NCBI RefSeq assembly: GCF_051020515.1
Contig: NZ_CP194857.1
Location: 1,426,001-1,490,000 of the forward strand
Source: CALKWS01 sp051020515
GTDB lineage: Bacteria; Actinomycetota; Actinomycetes; Actinomycetales; Beutenbergiaceae
Length of the DNA: 64,000 bases
Direction: 5' to 3'
In this document: positions 29,962-39,106 of the stretch, piece by piece
Layout: each line of letters begins with the position of its first letter
Numbering within the stretch: the stretch's first letter is position 1
Notes under the pieces: model-generated
What the model saw: only the letters and a program-made list of their open reading frames with translations
Database searches by the model: none
Told to the model about the DNA's origin: nothing
Program-made: the position numbers and the translations under genes

Positions 29962-31170
29962 GTGGTGGCCGTGACCCGGGACGTGGACACCGCCCCTCGC
30001 ACTGCTGAGCGGGATGTGGCGCGATTGGTTCCGCTCGTGGCCGCCGCGATGACCTCGCAGTCATTGTTAGCGGTGCTGACTCCCTCGCTCGTGGCTGTCG
30101 CGACCGACCTCGGTGTCGAGGTCGCGGCGGCCGGACAGGCCAGGTCCCTCACCGGCGCAGTCGCTCTTGCAGGAGCCCTAGCCCTGCTGGTCTCGGTCTC
30201 GGTCTCGTCCTTCGGGGTGCGACGTCTAGCCGTGGCCGGTGCGTTTCTCGTTCTTGCCGCCAGCGCGTCGGTGGCCACGGCGACCGGCCCGATCCACTAC
30301 CTGGTCGCCCACGTGCCGGTGGGACTGGCGATCGCCACCCTGCTTACCGCGGGATTCGCCGGACTCGGCGGCTTCACCGGAGGCAGTCGGGCGTGGGCCG
30401 CCGGTTGGGTGACCGCAGCCCACGGGTTTGCCTGGGTGATCGGGAGCCCGATCAGCGGTGCCTTGACCGAGCACATCTCCTGGCGGTCCACCCACGTGTT
30501 TCCCGCGATCCTGGCCCTCGGTGTCCTCACGCTCGCCGGGCGCTTCGCCGGCCCGGCGGGCACCGTGAGTCGCGGTGGGTTGGCCAACATGCCACGGCCC
30601 GCCTACCGCTGGGCCGTGGCGGAGACCTTGGCGTACATGGGATGGGCGGGTGTCCTGACGTACGTGGGGGCGCTGTTCGTGGTGGGACTGGGGACCACCG
30701 AAGGGCTGACCGGATGGGTGCTGTCCGCCGGGGCAGTGAGCTTCGTCATCGCCTCGGTCCTGGGTGGCCGACTCGCCGCGGCCGGAGACCTGCGGGTCAC
30801 GGTGTACGTCCTGTCCGGACTGCTGGCCGTTGCCGTCGCCGGGGTTTTCGGCAGCGCTCTCCTCGATGGCGACGCGCGCCCGCGGTGGCTGGTCGGTGCG
30901 GTGGCCTACGCGGTGGCCAACGCCATCGCGGGCGCCCGGATCGCCACGACGAACGTGCTGGGTATGGCTCAGCACCCGGAGCGGCCGGAACTGATGATGA
31001 CAGCTCTCGCCGGTGCCATTCAGGCGGGCTACCTGCTGGGTGCTGCGCTGTCCGGCCTCGCCCTTGCCGTCGGAGACTGGGCCGTGTCGGGCCTGGTGCT
31101 CGCACTGGTGATCGCGGCCTCGGCGGTGCTGACCGCTCTGAGGCCGAGCCCTAATCGGAACGAACCATAG
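29962..31170 (+). CDS. MFS transporter (DHA1-like, 12-TM)
   Basis: 402 aa with about 12 hydrophobic helices in two halves, intact. It starts 3 bp after the methyltransferase stop (GTG 29962; GTG 29971 possible), so it is translationally coupled to it. Likely exports the compound made or modified by the two upstream enzymes, or takes part in self-protection. It resembles AraJ/YdeP-like small-molecule exporters in general features; substrate not predictable. Confidence 0.85.
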   Translation: MVAVTRDVDTAPRTAERDVARLVPLVAAAMTSQSLLAVLTPSLVAVATDLGVEVAAAGQARSLTGAVALAGALALLVSVSVSSFGVRRLAVAGAFLVLAASASVATATGPIHYLVAHVPVGLAIATLLTAGFAGLGGFTGGSRAWAAGWVTAAHGFAWVIGSPISGALTEHISWRSTHVFPAILALGVLTLAGRFAGPAGTVSRGGLANMPRPAYRWAVAETLAYMGWAGVLTYVGALFVVGLGTTEGLTGWVLSAGAVSFVIASVLGGRLAAAGDLRVTVYVLSGLLAVAVAGVFGSALLDGDARPRWLVGAVAYAVANAIAGARIATTNVLGMAQHPERPELMMTALAGAIQAGYLLGAALSGLALAVGDWAVSGLVLALVIAASAVLTALRPSPNRNEP

Positions 31171-31331
31171 TCGCGTGAGGGCTCGCCGCCGGCGCCATGA
31201 TCCAGGCAGTGGCGGGCACGGTGCAGTGACCCATCGACTCGGCTTGCGCTGGGGCTAGGCAACGGCCTGCCACTTCACTGGTAGGACCACCAGCGCACCC
31301 CGGTCACACAAGACGTGCGCGCGTTGTGTGG

Positions 31332-31826
31332 TCAGCGAGGCGCAGCGGGTGGATCGGTGGTGTGTCGTTCCGCCTCGGCGATGTGCTTGATCGCCGCGAG
31401 GGTGCGCGGGATGCCTTGGTGTGCGGCGCGGGTGCGTTCCTCGATCTGGGACGGCGCCTCCGCGCCATACCGCCTGGCGAACATCTCCAGCCCGGCTGGC
31501 AGGAATTCCCAGTGCTCGGTGACCTCGGTCCCGCCGTCGACGGGTCGCAGCGCGTAGCCCCACCGAACGTAGCCGTCGCCTACCTCCCAGGCGAACGCCC
31601 GGCCTGGCTCCGCCGCGACCACCGTTGACCGTGTCTGCCAGGAGCGCTGCGGTGTCTCATTGAAACCGGTGAACTGCGCGCCGACGCCGGTGTTGTCGGG
31701 GTCTTCCCACTCACAGCGACGGCAGATCGGGCTCCATTCACCCGTGCGGGTGACGTCGCTGACCAGGGCATAGATGGACTCCGGTGAAGCGGCGACGGTG
31801 ATCGACTCGGCGTAGCTTCGCTGCCA
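31332..31826 (-). CDS. SRPBCC (START-like) family protein, start broken
   Basis: About 160 aa. The polyketide-cyclase/START-like fold is visible as SITVAASPESIYALVSDVTR, EWSPICRRCEW, FTGFNE, then AFAWEVGDGYVRWGYALRPVDG and a C-terminal helix of the AEAERH kind. In this frame tandem stops lie just before SYAESITV and no start codon is seen. An ATG-rich stretch (minus-strand MMRMAA) lies in another frame at about 31815-31826, so one base is probably missing there. Such proteins bind small hydrophobic ligands or act as antitoxin-like polyketide cyclases; no specific role is inferred. Confidence 0.65.
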   Translation of the reverse strand, partial: WQRSYAESITVAASPESIYALVSDVTRTGEWSPICRRCEWEDPDNTGVGAQFTGFNETPQRSWQTRSTVVAAEPGRAFAWEVGDGYVRWGYALRPVDGGTEVTEHWEFLPAGLEMFARRYGAEAPSQIEERTRAAHQGIPRTLAAIKHIAEAERHTTDPPAAPR

Positions 31827-31921
31827 TCCTCATCATCTCGTATGCGCATCGCCGCTGGGGGACGGGTGAGGCCCTACGCACTCAGGGCTCGGGTTGACTC
31901 CCCTGGCCGAGCGGGTCTGAG

Positions 31922-32311
31922 TCAGCTCTCGCCCGGTTGGTTCAGGAACCAGCGATGACCGAACGGGTCGATGAAGACCGCTACCCGCCCGGCGGGCGGA
32001 CTGTCCTCGGGGCCGCGCGTCATCGATGTCCCGGTCGCGACGACGCGGGCGGCGGCCGCGTCGACGTCGGTGACCGTGAGATGCAGCGACACCGCCGACC
32101 CGCGGGTCGGGTCGGGGGCGGCTACCCCAGCGGAGTCGAACTGGTCGGAGATCATCCAGCGCGCCTTGCCGATCGCGAGTTCGCAGTGGCCGACCCGGCC
32201 GTCCTCCATGACGATCGGCTCGTAGGTGACCTCTGCGCCCAGCGCGGCGACGTACCACTCGATGGCGGCTCGGGCGTCGGCGACGCAGAGATATGGAGTC
32301 AGCTCGGTCAT
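31922..32311 (-). CDS. VOC family protein (glyoxalase/PhnB-like)
   Basis: 129 aa. Vicinal-oxygen-chelate fold: two beta-alpha-beta-beta-beta units, the first with YLCVADARAAIEWYVAALGAEV, the second with LHLTVTDVDAAAARVVATG and ending DPFGHRWFLNQ. PhnB-like proteins of this size are often of unknown activity. AAGGAAA precedes the ATG on the minus strand. It is a neighbour of the SRPBCC gene on the same strand. Confidence 0.85.
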   Translation of the reverse strand: MTELTPYLCVADARAAIEWYVAALGAEVTYEPIVMEDGRVGHCELAIGKARWMISDQFDSAGVAAPDPTRGSAVSLHLTVTDVDAAAARVVATGTSMTRGPEDSPPAGRVAVFIDPFGHRWFLNQPGES

Positions 32312-32650
32312 AAGGTTTCCTTTGGGTCGCCGGCGTGGACCGCCCCGTGCACCACCCGGACGCCGTCGTCGATACCCCGCCGTCGGGGCTCGGTGTTGGT
32401 CACGCTCACCACGTTAGGACATCACGTCACCTCAGGCGCAACTTTCCCGTTGACAAATCGGCAAGGAGCCTGACTACGCGCGCTTGGAGCGTCCCCTACC
32501 CGGTCGCAGGCGACCGCGACCACCTGCTCCGCTGGAGCCAGCACGACGCCCGGAAGGCCGCCCGTCACTACCAGTACTCGACAAGAACGAGTCTGGACGG
32601 AACTCTTGAAGTTCGTTCCGCAAGCCGATCCTGGGGAGCATCAAGGATGT
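32312..32650. other. Intergenic region without recognisable gene
   Basis: About 340 bp between the VOC gene and the IS3 stub. Short open frames exist, but none shows a domain or a credible ribosome-binding site. It marks the entry to the accessory region. Confidence 0.4.
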
Positions 32651-32753
32651 TGGACAGGTTCTCTCCTGAGGAGAGGATCAGTACATGTCCCCGAAACGAC
32701 GGAAGGTCAGCCCGCAGTTCAAGGCCGAGGCCGTGCAGATAGTGCTGCCCTGA
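32651..32753 (+). mobile_element. IS3-family remnant: left end and first 22 codons of orfA
   Basis: TGGACAGG-type terminus at 32651, a CTCTCC-TGA-GGAGAG hairpin, then ATG 32685 opening MSPKRRKVSPQFKAEAVQ, the characteristic beginning of IS3-type OrfA. After 22 codons the frame ends at 32753 and no further transposase is present. It is a truncated stub left by rearrangement at the edge of the accessory region. Confidence 0.7.
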
Positions 32754-32979
32754 CGTCGTTACTGGCCGAGCAGGTCCAGTTGACGCGCGCCGGTTCATGG
32801 GCAGGACCGGAGTGTGCTGGGACAATACCGGTTCGCCACCCGGGCTCGGGCCCGGTTTGCCATCGCGGGATACATCGAGGTCGACCAACTTCCGCAAAGT
32901 GTCGAACCCGTCGTCTGCAATCTGTCGTCTGCGCCATCTGCATAATGTCGACTAGAGGCTCTGCGAACTTGCCCACCGT

Positions 32980-34183
32980 ATGAACGGCATCGGCGCAGTT
33001 CTGATCGAGGGGCCGAAGGCGTGCGGTAAGACGGCCACGGCGTTGCGCATCGCCAAGTCCACAGTGCGATTAGATGAGGATGAGTCAGCCCGGATGGCCC
33101 TGACGCTGGCACCCGACCAACTGTTCGACCAGCCCACCCCAATCCTCTTCGATGAGTGGCAAGTTGAGCCGGCAATCTGGAACCGTGTCCGCCGGAACAT
33201 CGACGACCGCGGCCAGCGAGGGCTCTACATCCTCACTGGATCGGCCACTCCGAAGGACGACGCCAAGCGCCACTCCGGCGCCGGCCGCATAGGCACACTC
33301 CGAATGCGCCCGATGAGAGCCTGTTCGAGTCGGGGCACTCCAGCGGCGATGTCTCCATGCGCGACTTGCTCAACGGCCACACCCAGACGGGGTCGGGCGC
33401 GGCCCTCAACTTCGAGGATCTGATTCGGCGAATCGTGATAGGCGGCTGGCCGAGCCTGATGGATGCCGATGAGCACGAGGCCCGCTCGTGGCTGCGCAAC
33501 TACCTCACCCAGATCGCAGAGGTCGACATCCACGCGCTCGGTGCCCGCCGTGACCCCCGCAACATCAACCGCCTCATGGCCGCACTTGCTCGTTCCGCCG
33601 GGCAGGCCGTCAAAGTCACCGAGTTGGCGAAGGACGTTGGAGGCCCTGAGGGGCCAATCGCACGAGACAGTCTGTATGCATATCTGGATGCCTTGGAGCG
33701 GCTCCATTTGACCGAGAATGCTGAGAGTTGGCGCCCGCATATGCGCTCTCGGACCCGGCTTCGCGCAGCGCCTATTCGATATTTCGACGACCCTTCGGTA
33801 GGGCTGGCTGCATTGGGGATCGGAGTGCTGAACTTCTCGCAGATCTCAGGGCCACTGGTTTCCACTTCGAGTCCCTCGTTATGAGGGATCTGCGCATCTA
33901 CACCCAGCCACTGGCTGGCACGATCGGTGCATGGCGGGACTCTGACGGCAACGAGGTCGACGCGGTCGTCAGTCTCCCTGATGACAGGTGGGCGGCGTTC
34001 GAGGTCAAGATGAGCCCTACTGCTGTCGACGAAGCAGCCGCGAGCCTGCTCCACTTCGCGTCGAAGATTGACGTCAGCAAACACGGCGCACCAGGAGCAC
34101 TGGGTGTCATCACTAGCACCGGGTACGCCGGAAGGCGCCCTGACGGAGTCCATGTCATTCCGATATCGGCGCTGGGCCCCTGA
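32980..34183 (+). CDS. AAA_14/DUF4143-type ATPase (two frameshifts)
   Basis: About 400 aa when repaired. The AAA_14 domain has Walker A EGPKACGKTATA and Walker B PILFDEWQ, with ILTGSATP as sensor-like segment. The DUF4143 domain has FEDLIRRIVIGGWPSLM and DIHALGARRDPRNINRLMAAL, and a C-terminal nuclease-like FEVKMS segment (ESLVMRDLRIY...VDAVV...FEVK) is present. Breaks: 33314-33319, AGAG should be AG (2-bp insertion), and 33822-33825, one A missing before GTGCTGAAC. Such ATPases are widespread and horizontally mobile. Function is not established, and a defence or stress role is only inferred from neighbours. Confidence 0.75.
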
Positions 34184-34456
34184 GCCGACACTTCGCGCAA
34201 GTCCCGTGTGTCTCGAACCTGGTGTCACAACTGCAGCCAGCCCCAGCCCATGGCCTTTGGTATGTCGTCGGTTCCTTTGGCCCTAGTCCGTCGTCATAGG
34301 TCTGTACCTGTCATCGAAGTTGCGGTGTTGAGTGCGGCGCCGCCGAGCGGCATGTCACCCACGACCACGGCCACGTGCCCAGGCCATCGTGGCCCACCTG
34401 CTCCAACTGAACCGGCGGGTAGTTCAATGCTGGATGTATGGGCGTGGGCGGCTGCG
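34184..34456. other. Intergenic gap, nothing recognised
   Basis: 273 bp between the convergent ATPase and flavodoxin genes. No gene, terminator hairpin or repeat is convincing. Confidence 0.4.
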
Positions 34457-34975
34457 TCAGTGCACCTGGGACGCCCCCTCCGCTAGCCGGTCGGCGAGGT
34501 CGGTGCCCCAGGACCGGGCCCGGTCGATCTCATCGGCAAGGAGCGGCCCCTCGTACCCGTGGACGTAGAAGCTCTCGGGTTCGACGAGGAGCGTGGCGCC
34601 GTGCCGACGGAGCAGCTTGGCGGCCTTCTTGCTCGCGGCGCCCGGCAGGTTGGGGTGGCGGACGTGGGTGTCGAAGGCCGCCACAGGAGGCCGGATCTGG
34701 CCGGCCGCCTCGATCCATTCCCGCAGCCCGGCGTCACCTGGGTGGCCTCCGCGTCGGGCGGCGTCCTCGCGGGTCTGCGGGCGGCTCAGGCCGAAAGCGT
34801 GTGTAGGGGCGCCGACGACGAGAAGGTGGGTGTCCAGGGTGTCGGCGGGCGGTGCCGCACCGACGTCGAGCACTGTGACGTTGACGCCGGCTTGAGTAGT
34901 CACGCCGACGGCAACCGCCTCAGCGACTGCCTTGGTGTTCCCCCAGGCAGATTCGTAGACGATGGTGACATCCAT
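34457..34975 (-). CDS. flavodoxin-like protein
   Basis: 172 aa. FMN-binding loop YESAWGNTKAVAEAV at the N-terminus (the S/T-x-x-G-N-T pattern), then LLVVGAPTHAFGLSR as the second FMN-contacting loop. The C-terminal half holds SKKAAKLLRRHGATLL and ESFYVHGYEGPLL. ATG 34975 starts the fold directly, with AGGAG 10 bp upstream; the open frame reaches 35029 but adds nothing. Probable single-electron carrier or stress flavodoxin; partner unknown. Confidence 0.85.
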   Translation of the reverse strand: MDVTIVYESAWGNTKAVAEAVAVGVTTQAGVNVTVLDVGAAPPADTLDTHLLVVGAPTHAFGLSRPQTREDAARRGGHPGDAGLREWIEAAGQIRPPVAAFDTHVRHPNLPGAASKKAAKLLRRHGATLLVEPESFYVHGYEGPLLADEIDRARSWGTDLADRLAEGASQVH

Positions 34976-35330
34976 GGTCGGTGTGCTCCTCTCGTACAGA
35001 AGGCCGACCTGCACGAGCACCACAGCCACCCCGGTCCTCCTTGAGGTCGAGCGTTGTGTGGTGCCGGTAGGCCGTTGGCTCGGTCAGAGTGTTCACTGGA
35101 CTCCTCGGTCACTCCCACTCTCCTCCGCGGCCGCGCGGACGCAACCGACTAAAGTCCTTGGCATGCAGACGTCGCCGGTAATCCCGGCGCGCGGGCGCGC
35201 CGCCATCGGCGTAGAGCGCAGGTATGGGCCACGGTCCCGCTCGCAGGGCCGTCGACCGTGGTTCACTGGCGTCGTGCCGACATCGGTGCTCCGGGACCCG
35301 ATCGGGCCCCGGGACCCGAGAGGAGCGACG

Positions 35331-35483
35331 ATGACCGGCAACAAGGGCTTAAAGGTGACAAACACCAAGCCCGGAGGATGGCTGCTGATCTCCGGCATCG
35401 GAGGGCTCGGCCACATCGCCGAGCAGTACGCGGTCGCCATGGGGCTGAACAGCCGACGCCACCTGGGACGAGGGCACTCATGA
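35331..35483 (+). pseudogene. Remnant of zinc-dependent alcohol dehydrogenase (AdhP type)
   Basis: A 50-codon frame whose first 39 residues match the NAD-binding segment of AdhP-type dehydrogenases (KGLKVTNTKPGGWLL, then GIGGLGHIAEQYAVAMGLN). The Rossmann GxGGxG is present, but the zinc-binding N-terminal and all C-terminal parts are absent. An ATG with AGGAG lies ahead, probably by chance. It ends with TGA overlapping the corA ATG. A scrap left by an old rearrangement. Confidence 0.7.
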
Positions 35484-36496
35484 GCGTGATCGCCAGCGCC
35501 ATCTACGTCGACGGCCTACCGGTCGCCACACCGGACAGCCTGGAGCAGACCCTCGAACTGCTTCATCAACATGGTGGCATGGCCTGGGTGGAGCTCTACC
35601 GGCCCACCTCCCAGGAGGTCAGCGTCATCGCGGACGAGTTCGGCCTGCATGGGTTGGTCGCGGAGGACACCGACAAGGCGCACCAACGGCCCAAACTGGA
35701 AAGATACGGCCACACCCTGTTCACGGTGCTGCACCCTGCTCGATACCTCGAGGATGTCGAACAGGTCGAGTTCAGTGAACTGCACGTATTCACCCGTCCT
35801 GGTCTCGTCGTCACCGTCAGGCAACAGGCGGCACCTGACCTCGGACGGGTCAGGCACCGGCTCGAGACCGACCCGGACATTCTCCGTCTCGGTCCCGGGG
35901 CGGTGCTCTACGCGATCCTGGACGAGGTCGTGGACCAGTACGGCCCGGTGGTGGTCGGCCTGGAGAACGACATCGACGAGATCGAGGACGAGCTCTTCGA
36001 CAGCGACCCGGCGGTCTCACGCCGAATCTACGAACTCTCCCGTGAGGTCATGGCTTTCCAGCGCGCCACCCACCCCTTGGTGGGCATGCTCGAAGGGCTC
36101 GAGCAGAGTTTCGTCAATGACGACGTGGACGTGGAGTTGCGTCACCGGCTTCGTGACGTCCATGACCACACGTTGCATGTGGTTGAACGTGCCGACGCGT
36201 TTCGGAGCCTGCTGCAGAACGCCCTGGCAGTCAACGCCACCCTGGTGGCCCAGCAGCAGAGCGAAGAGACGCGTCGAGTCACCGAGGCCACCTACCAACA
36301 AAGCGAGCAGGTCAAACGGATCTCCTCATGGGGGGCGATCCTCCTCGCCCCCACCCTGGTCGGCACCATCTACGGCATGAACTTCCACCACATGCCAGAG
36401 CTCGATTGGGCCTACGGCTACCCCCTCGCCCTGCTCGGGATGGTCGCTCTCGGTGCGGTCCTGTACGCCGTGTTCAAGAGGCACCACTGGCTATGA
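35480..36496 (+). CDS. corA: magnesium/cobalt transporter CorA family
   Basis: 338 aa. A long cytoplasmic funnel with extended helices (QYGPVVVGLENDIDEIEDELF and RDVHDHTLHVVERADAF), followed by two C-terminal transmembrane helices with the signature YGMNF between them and a basic HHWL-type tail. Pentameric Mg2+/Co2+ channel of the inner membrane. The ATG overlaps the stop of the dehydrogenase remnant (ATGA), so the remnant may still provide translational coupling. Intact. Confidence 0.92.
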   Translation: MSVIASAIYVDGLPVATPDSLEQTLELLHQHGGMAWVELYRPTSQEVSVIADEFGLHGLVAEDTDKAHQRPKLERYGHTLFTVLHPARYLEDVEQVEFSELHVFTRPGLVVTVRQQAAPDLGRVRHRLETDPDILRLGPGAVLYAILDEVVDQYGPVVVGLENDIDEIEDELFDSDPAVSRRIYELSREVMAFQRATHPLVGMLEGLEQSFVNDDVDVELRHRLRDVHDHTLHVVERADAFRSLLQNALAVNATLVAQQQSEETRRVTEATYQQSEQVKRISSWGAILLAPTLVGTIYGMNFHHMPELDWAYGYPLALLGMVALGAVLYAVFKRHHWL

Positions 36497-36652
36497 GTCC
36501 CCTTGGTGCGGGCCGTGTCGGACGCACCCGACTAACGAGGCACTTGCACACCGAGTAGGAAAGGTAGTCGCTGGTGGTGTCGGGCTCTTCCCGACGCCCG
36601 AGCCGACCACATTCGGTGGCGCGGCCGGGCCGATCCCTTGGGGAGGTGCGCC

Positions 36653-37267
36653 ATGAGCGCACTACTTGTCGGGTACGCCCGATGCTCCACCGATCAGCAA
36701 GACCTCACCGCGCAACGCGATGCCCTGCTCAGCCTAGGCGTCGAGATCGAACGCATCTACGTCGATCACGGCCTGACCGGCACCAACCGAGAACGCCCTG
36801 GCCTGCGCGAGGCCCTTGCCGCGTGCCGGGCTGGGGACACCCTGGTGGTCACGAAACTCGACCGCCTGGCCCGGTCCCTGCCCGATGCGCGGGCGATCGC
36901 GGACGAGTTGACCGCCCGACAGATCAGCCTCTCGCTCGGCGGCTCGGTCTACGACCCGACCGACGCAGTCGGTCGTCTCCTGTTCAACGTGCTCGCCATG
37001 GTCGCGGAGTTCGAGTCCGACCTGATCCGGCTGCGCACGGTCGAGGGCATGAAGGTCGCCAAGGCCAAGGGTCGGCTGAAGGGCAAGCAGCCCAAACTCA
37101 GCCGAAAGCAGGAAGCGCATCTGGTGTCGCTGGTGCACAGCGGCGAGTACAGCACTCTCGAGGTCGCCGAACTTTTCGGTGTCGGCCGCTCTACCGTCTA
37201 TCGCGCCATCCAACGCCAACGGCTGGCAGCCAAGGCCGAGCTCGCGGACGCGTCGGCACGAGGCTGA
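36653..37267 (+). CDS. serine recombinase (resolvase/invertase family)
   Basis: 204 aa. Resolvase catalytic domain with YARCSTDQQDLTAQRDAL (nucleophile Ser12), LDRLARSLPDAR, and LLFNVLAMVAEFESDLIRLRT leading into the E-helix. A C-terminal HTH (GEYSTLEVAELFGVGRSTVYRAIQR) binds the crossover site. GGGGAGG 6 bases before ATG 36653 decides the start over the in-frame ATG at 36638. No transposase or obvious invertible segment adjoins it, so it is probably left over from a Tn3-like or integrative element. Confidence 0.9.
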   Translation: MSALLVGYARCSTDQQDLTAQRDALLSLGVEIERIYVDHGLTGTNRERPGLREALAACRAGDTLVVTKLDRLARSLPDARAIADELTARQISLSLGGSVYDPTDAVGRLLFNVLAMVAEFESDLIRLRTVEGMKVAKAKGRLKGKQPKLSRKQEAHLVSLVHSGEYSTLEVAELFGVGRSTVYRAIQRQRLAAKAELADASARG

Positions 37268-37434
37268 ACGTCCACCTTGGCGGCGTCCCGCTCCGGACAC
37301 CCTCGCGGGACGCCGTCAAGCGAGTTTCCCTCGAAGCCAGCCACGAGAGCGGCATCCTGATGAAGGATCCGGCCGCGGGACATCCGGACATGGCAGGCTG
37401 GGGTTCTCGGCCTCTACGAATGCACGTGACGTAC

Positions 37435-38025
37435 TCAGTTCGGCAGCCGGCGTACGCCATAGCGCAGGTGGAGCACTCGGTTGCCCTGAATGATCAGGTC
37501 GGGATCGTCCAACAGGTGCTGAACATCGACCGACCCGAAGAAGCGCTTGCCCGAGCCGAGCACGACGGGGACCACGTCCATGCGCACCTCGTCAACAAAG
37601 CCCGCGGCGAGGAACTGGCCGCCGACGTCTCCGGCCGCGACCTCGACGGTGCGGTCACCCGCGAGGTCCCGCGCCTTGGCCACCGCTGCCTCGATACCGT
37701 CGACGAAGTGGAACGGCGGCCTTGGGTCCCAACCCTCGGGGGGCGGGCGGTGGCTGACGACGACGACGTGGTCAACCCCAGCCGGCGGCGCCCCGTCCCA
37801 GCCGTCGGTGATGTCGAAGACGTGGCGCCCGGCGATCGTCACCGCAAGCTCGTCCCAGTAGGGGCGAACGTAGTCGTAAGACGCCTGCGACACCTTCAAC
37901 ACGCCGCTCTCATCCAGCGCCACCTCACCGCTGACCAGCCACTCGAACAACGGCCCGGGGTCGTCGTTCTCGGCTGCGATGAAGCCGTCGACCGACACCG
38001 ACGCGTACATGACTACCTTGCTCAT
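37435..38025 (-). CDS. dihydrofolate reductase family protein (RibD C-terminal-like)
   Basis: 196 aa from ATG 38025, with AAGGAG 7 bases upstream. Starts SKVVMYASVSVDGFIAAENDDPGPL, the mark of the DHFR/RibD-C subfamily. NADPH-binding elements VTIAGRHVFD and AAGDVGGQFLAAGFVDEV follow, with VPVVLGSGKRFF near the end. Probably an NADPH-dependent reductase of unknown substrate rather than the folate enzyme. Same strand as and 70 bp downstream of the AraC regulator. Confidence 0.88.
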   Translation of the reverse strand: MSKVVMYASVSVDGFIAAENDDPGPLFEWLVSGEVALDESGVLKVSQASYDYVRPYWDELAVTIAGRHVFDITDGWDGAPPAGVDHVVVVSHRPPPEGWDPRPPFHFVDGIEAAVAKARDLAGDRTVEVAAGDVGGQFLAAGFVDEVRMDVVPVVLGSGKRFFGSVDVQHLLDDPDLIIQGNRVLHLRYGVRRLPN

Positions 38026-38095
38026 GGGGACTCCTTCGATGGGGGGATCTGTCCCTGCAGTCTGCGCGCGTCGAGTTGCTCGCTCTTGTAAGAAT

Positions 38096-38956
38096 TCAAT
38101 CGGCCGGCAACGGCCAGCCGTCGAGCACGTGGCCGGGATGCTCGCGCAGGAAACGCCTCCGGACCTCGACGTACCGGGTCGGCGTGAAGCCGGTGAACTC
38201 TCGGAACTCGTGAGCGAAGTGCGCCTGGTCGAAATAGCCGGCGCGAGCGGCGAAGTCTGCCCAGTCGATCGGGTCGGCGGGATCGAGGGCGAGCACGGTG
38301 GTGGAGAAGCGGTGGGCTCGGGCCAGCCGCTTCGGCGTGACGCCGATGACCTGCTGGAAACGTCGTGCCAGAAGGGTGCTGCTGACACCTCTCGCCACGA
38401 TGAGATCGCCGATCGGCACCGTCCCACCGGTCGCCGCGATGGCGGCGCTCGCATGGCGAACCAGATCCAGCCCGGGGATATCCCGCAACTGACGCGTCAG
38501 CGCCGCCTCGAGCAGGGTCAGCATCTGGTCGGGTTCGGCCACTGCAGCCAGCTGGTCTCGCAACTCGGTGATGGTGGGCCGGCCCCACACCTGCTCGATG
38601 GTCGCCGGCCGGTCGCGCAACTCGTCTGCGGCCATCGGCAGGAACGGTGCCAGCCCCCACGCCTTGAAGTGCACGCCGACCGACCGGCTGGAAATCGGGT
38701 AGCTGAAGTCCCACGCACGGGTGGGCGTGCTGACCACACAGCCGTCGGCGTACTCTGCCGCCTCGACGGCGTTGCCCGCACGGATGTGAAACGGCGCCCC
38801 GAGATTCACGATGAGCAGCGGCGCCGGCGCCGCCGGCAGCGTCAACCGGCGGTACGGCGGCTCGCCCGCCAGGTAGTAGATGTCGTGGACCAGGCCGTCG
38901 AGCGGCGGCCGCGGCGCCCTGGACACGTACTCCATGCGTACAGCATTGCCGACCAC
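38096..38956 (-). CDS. AraC family transcriptional regulator
   Basis: 286 aa. The C-terminal AraC/XylS domain has two HTHs (GVSSTLLARRFQQVIGVTPKRLAR and DWADFAARAGYFDQAHFAHEFREFTGFTPTRY split over residues about 190-270). The N-terminal DUF6597-like sensor has PAPLLIVNLGAPFHIRAG. A start at the internal ATG 38935 is equally possible; neither has a strong Shine-Dalgarno. Likely regulates the DHFR-like gene downstream on the same strand. Confidence 0.87.
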   Translation of the reverse strand: MVGNAVRMEYVSRAPRPPLDGLVHDIYYLAGEPPYRRLTLPAAPAPLLIVNLGAPFHIRAGNAVEAAEYADGCVVSTPTRAWDFSYPISSRSVGVHFKAWGLAPFLPMAADELRDRPATIEQVWGRPTITELRDQLAAVAEPDQMLTLLEAALTRQLRDIPGLDLVRHASAAIAATGGTVPIGDLIVARGVSSTLLARRFQQVIGVTPKRLARAHRFSTTVLALDPADPIDWADFAARAGYFDQAHFAHEFREFTGFTPTRYVEVRRRFLREHPGHVLDGWPLPAD

Positions 38957-39106
38957 GCAGCTGAGGCGCGAATAGCAGGAACTACCCAGGACTCGCCGGT
39001 CCCATTGCTCTTCCCCGCACGTCGATCCCCCTACGGGGCCGGCCGGCCACCGAGAGGCGAAAGTGCAGCCGGAGAGTCAAAACTCATCCGAGGTGTTGCG
39101 CGATGT

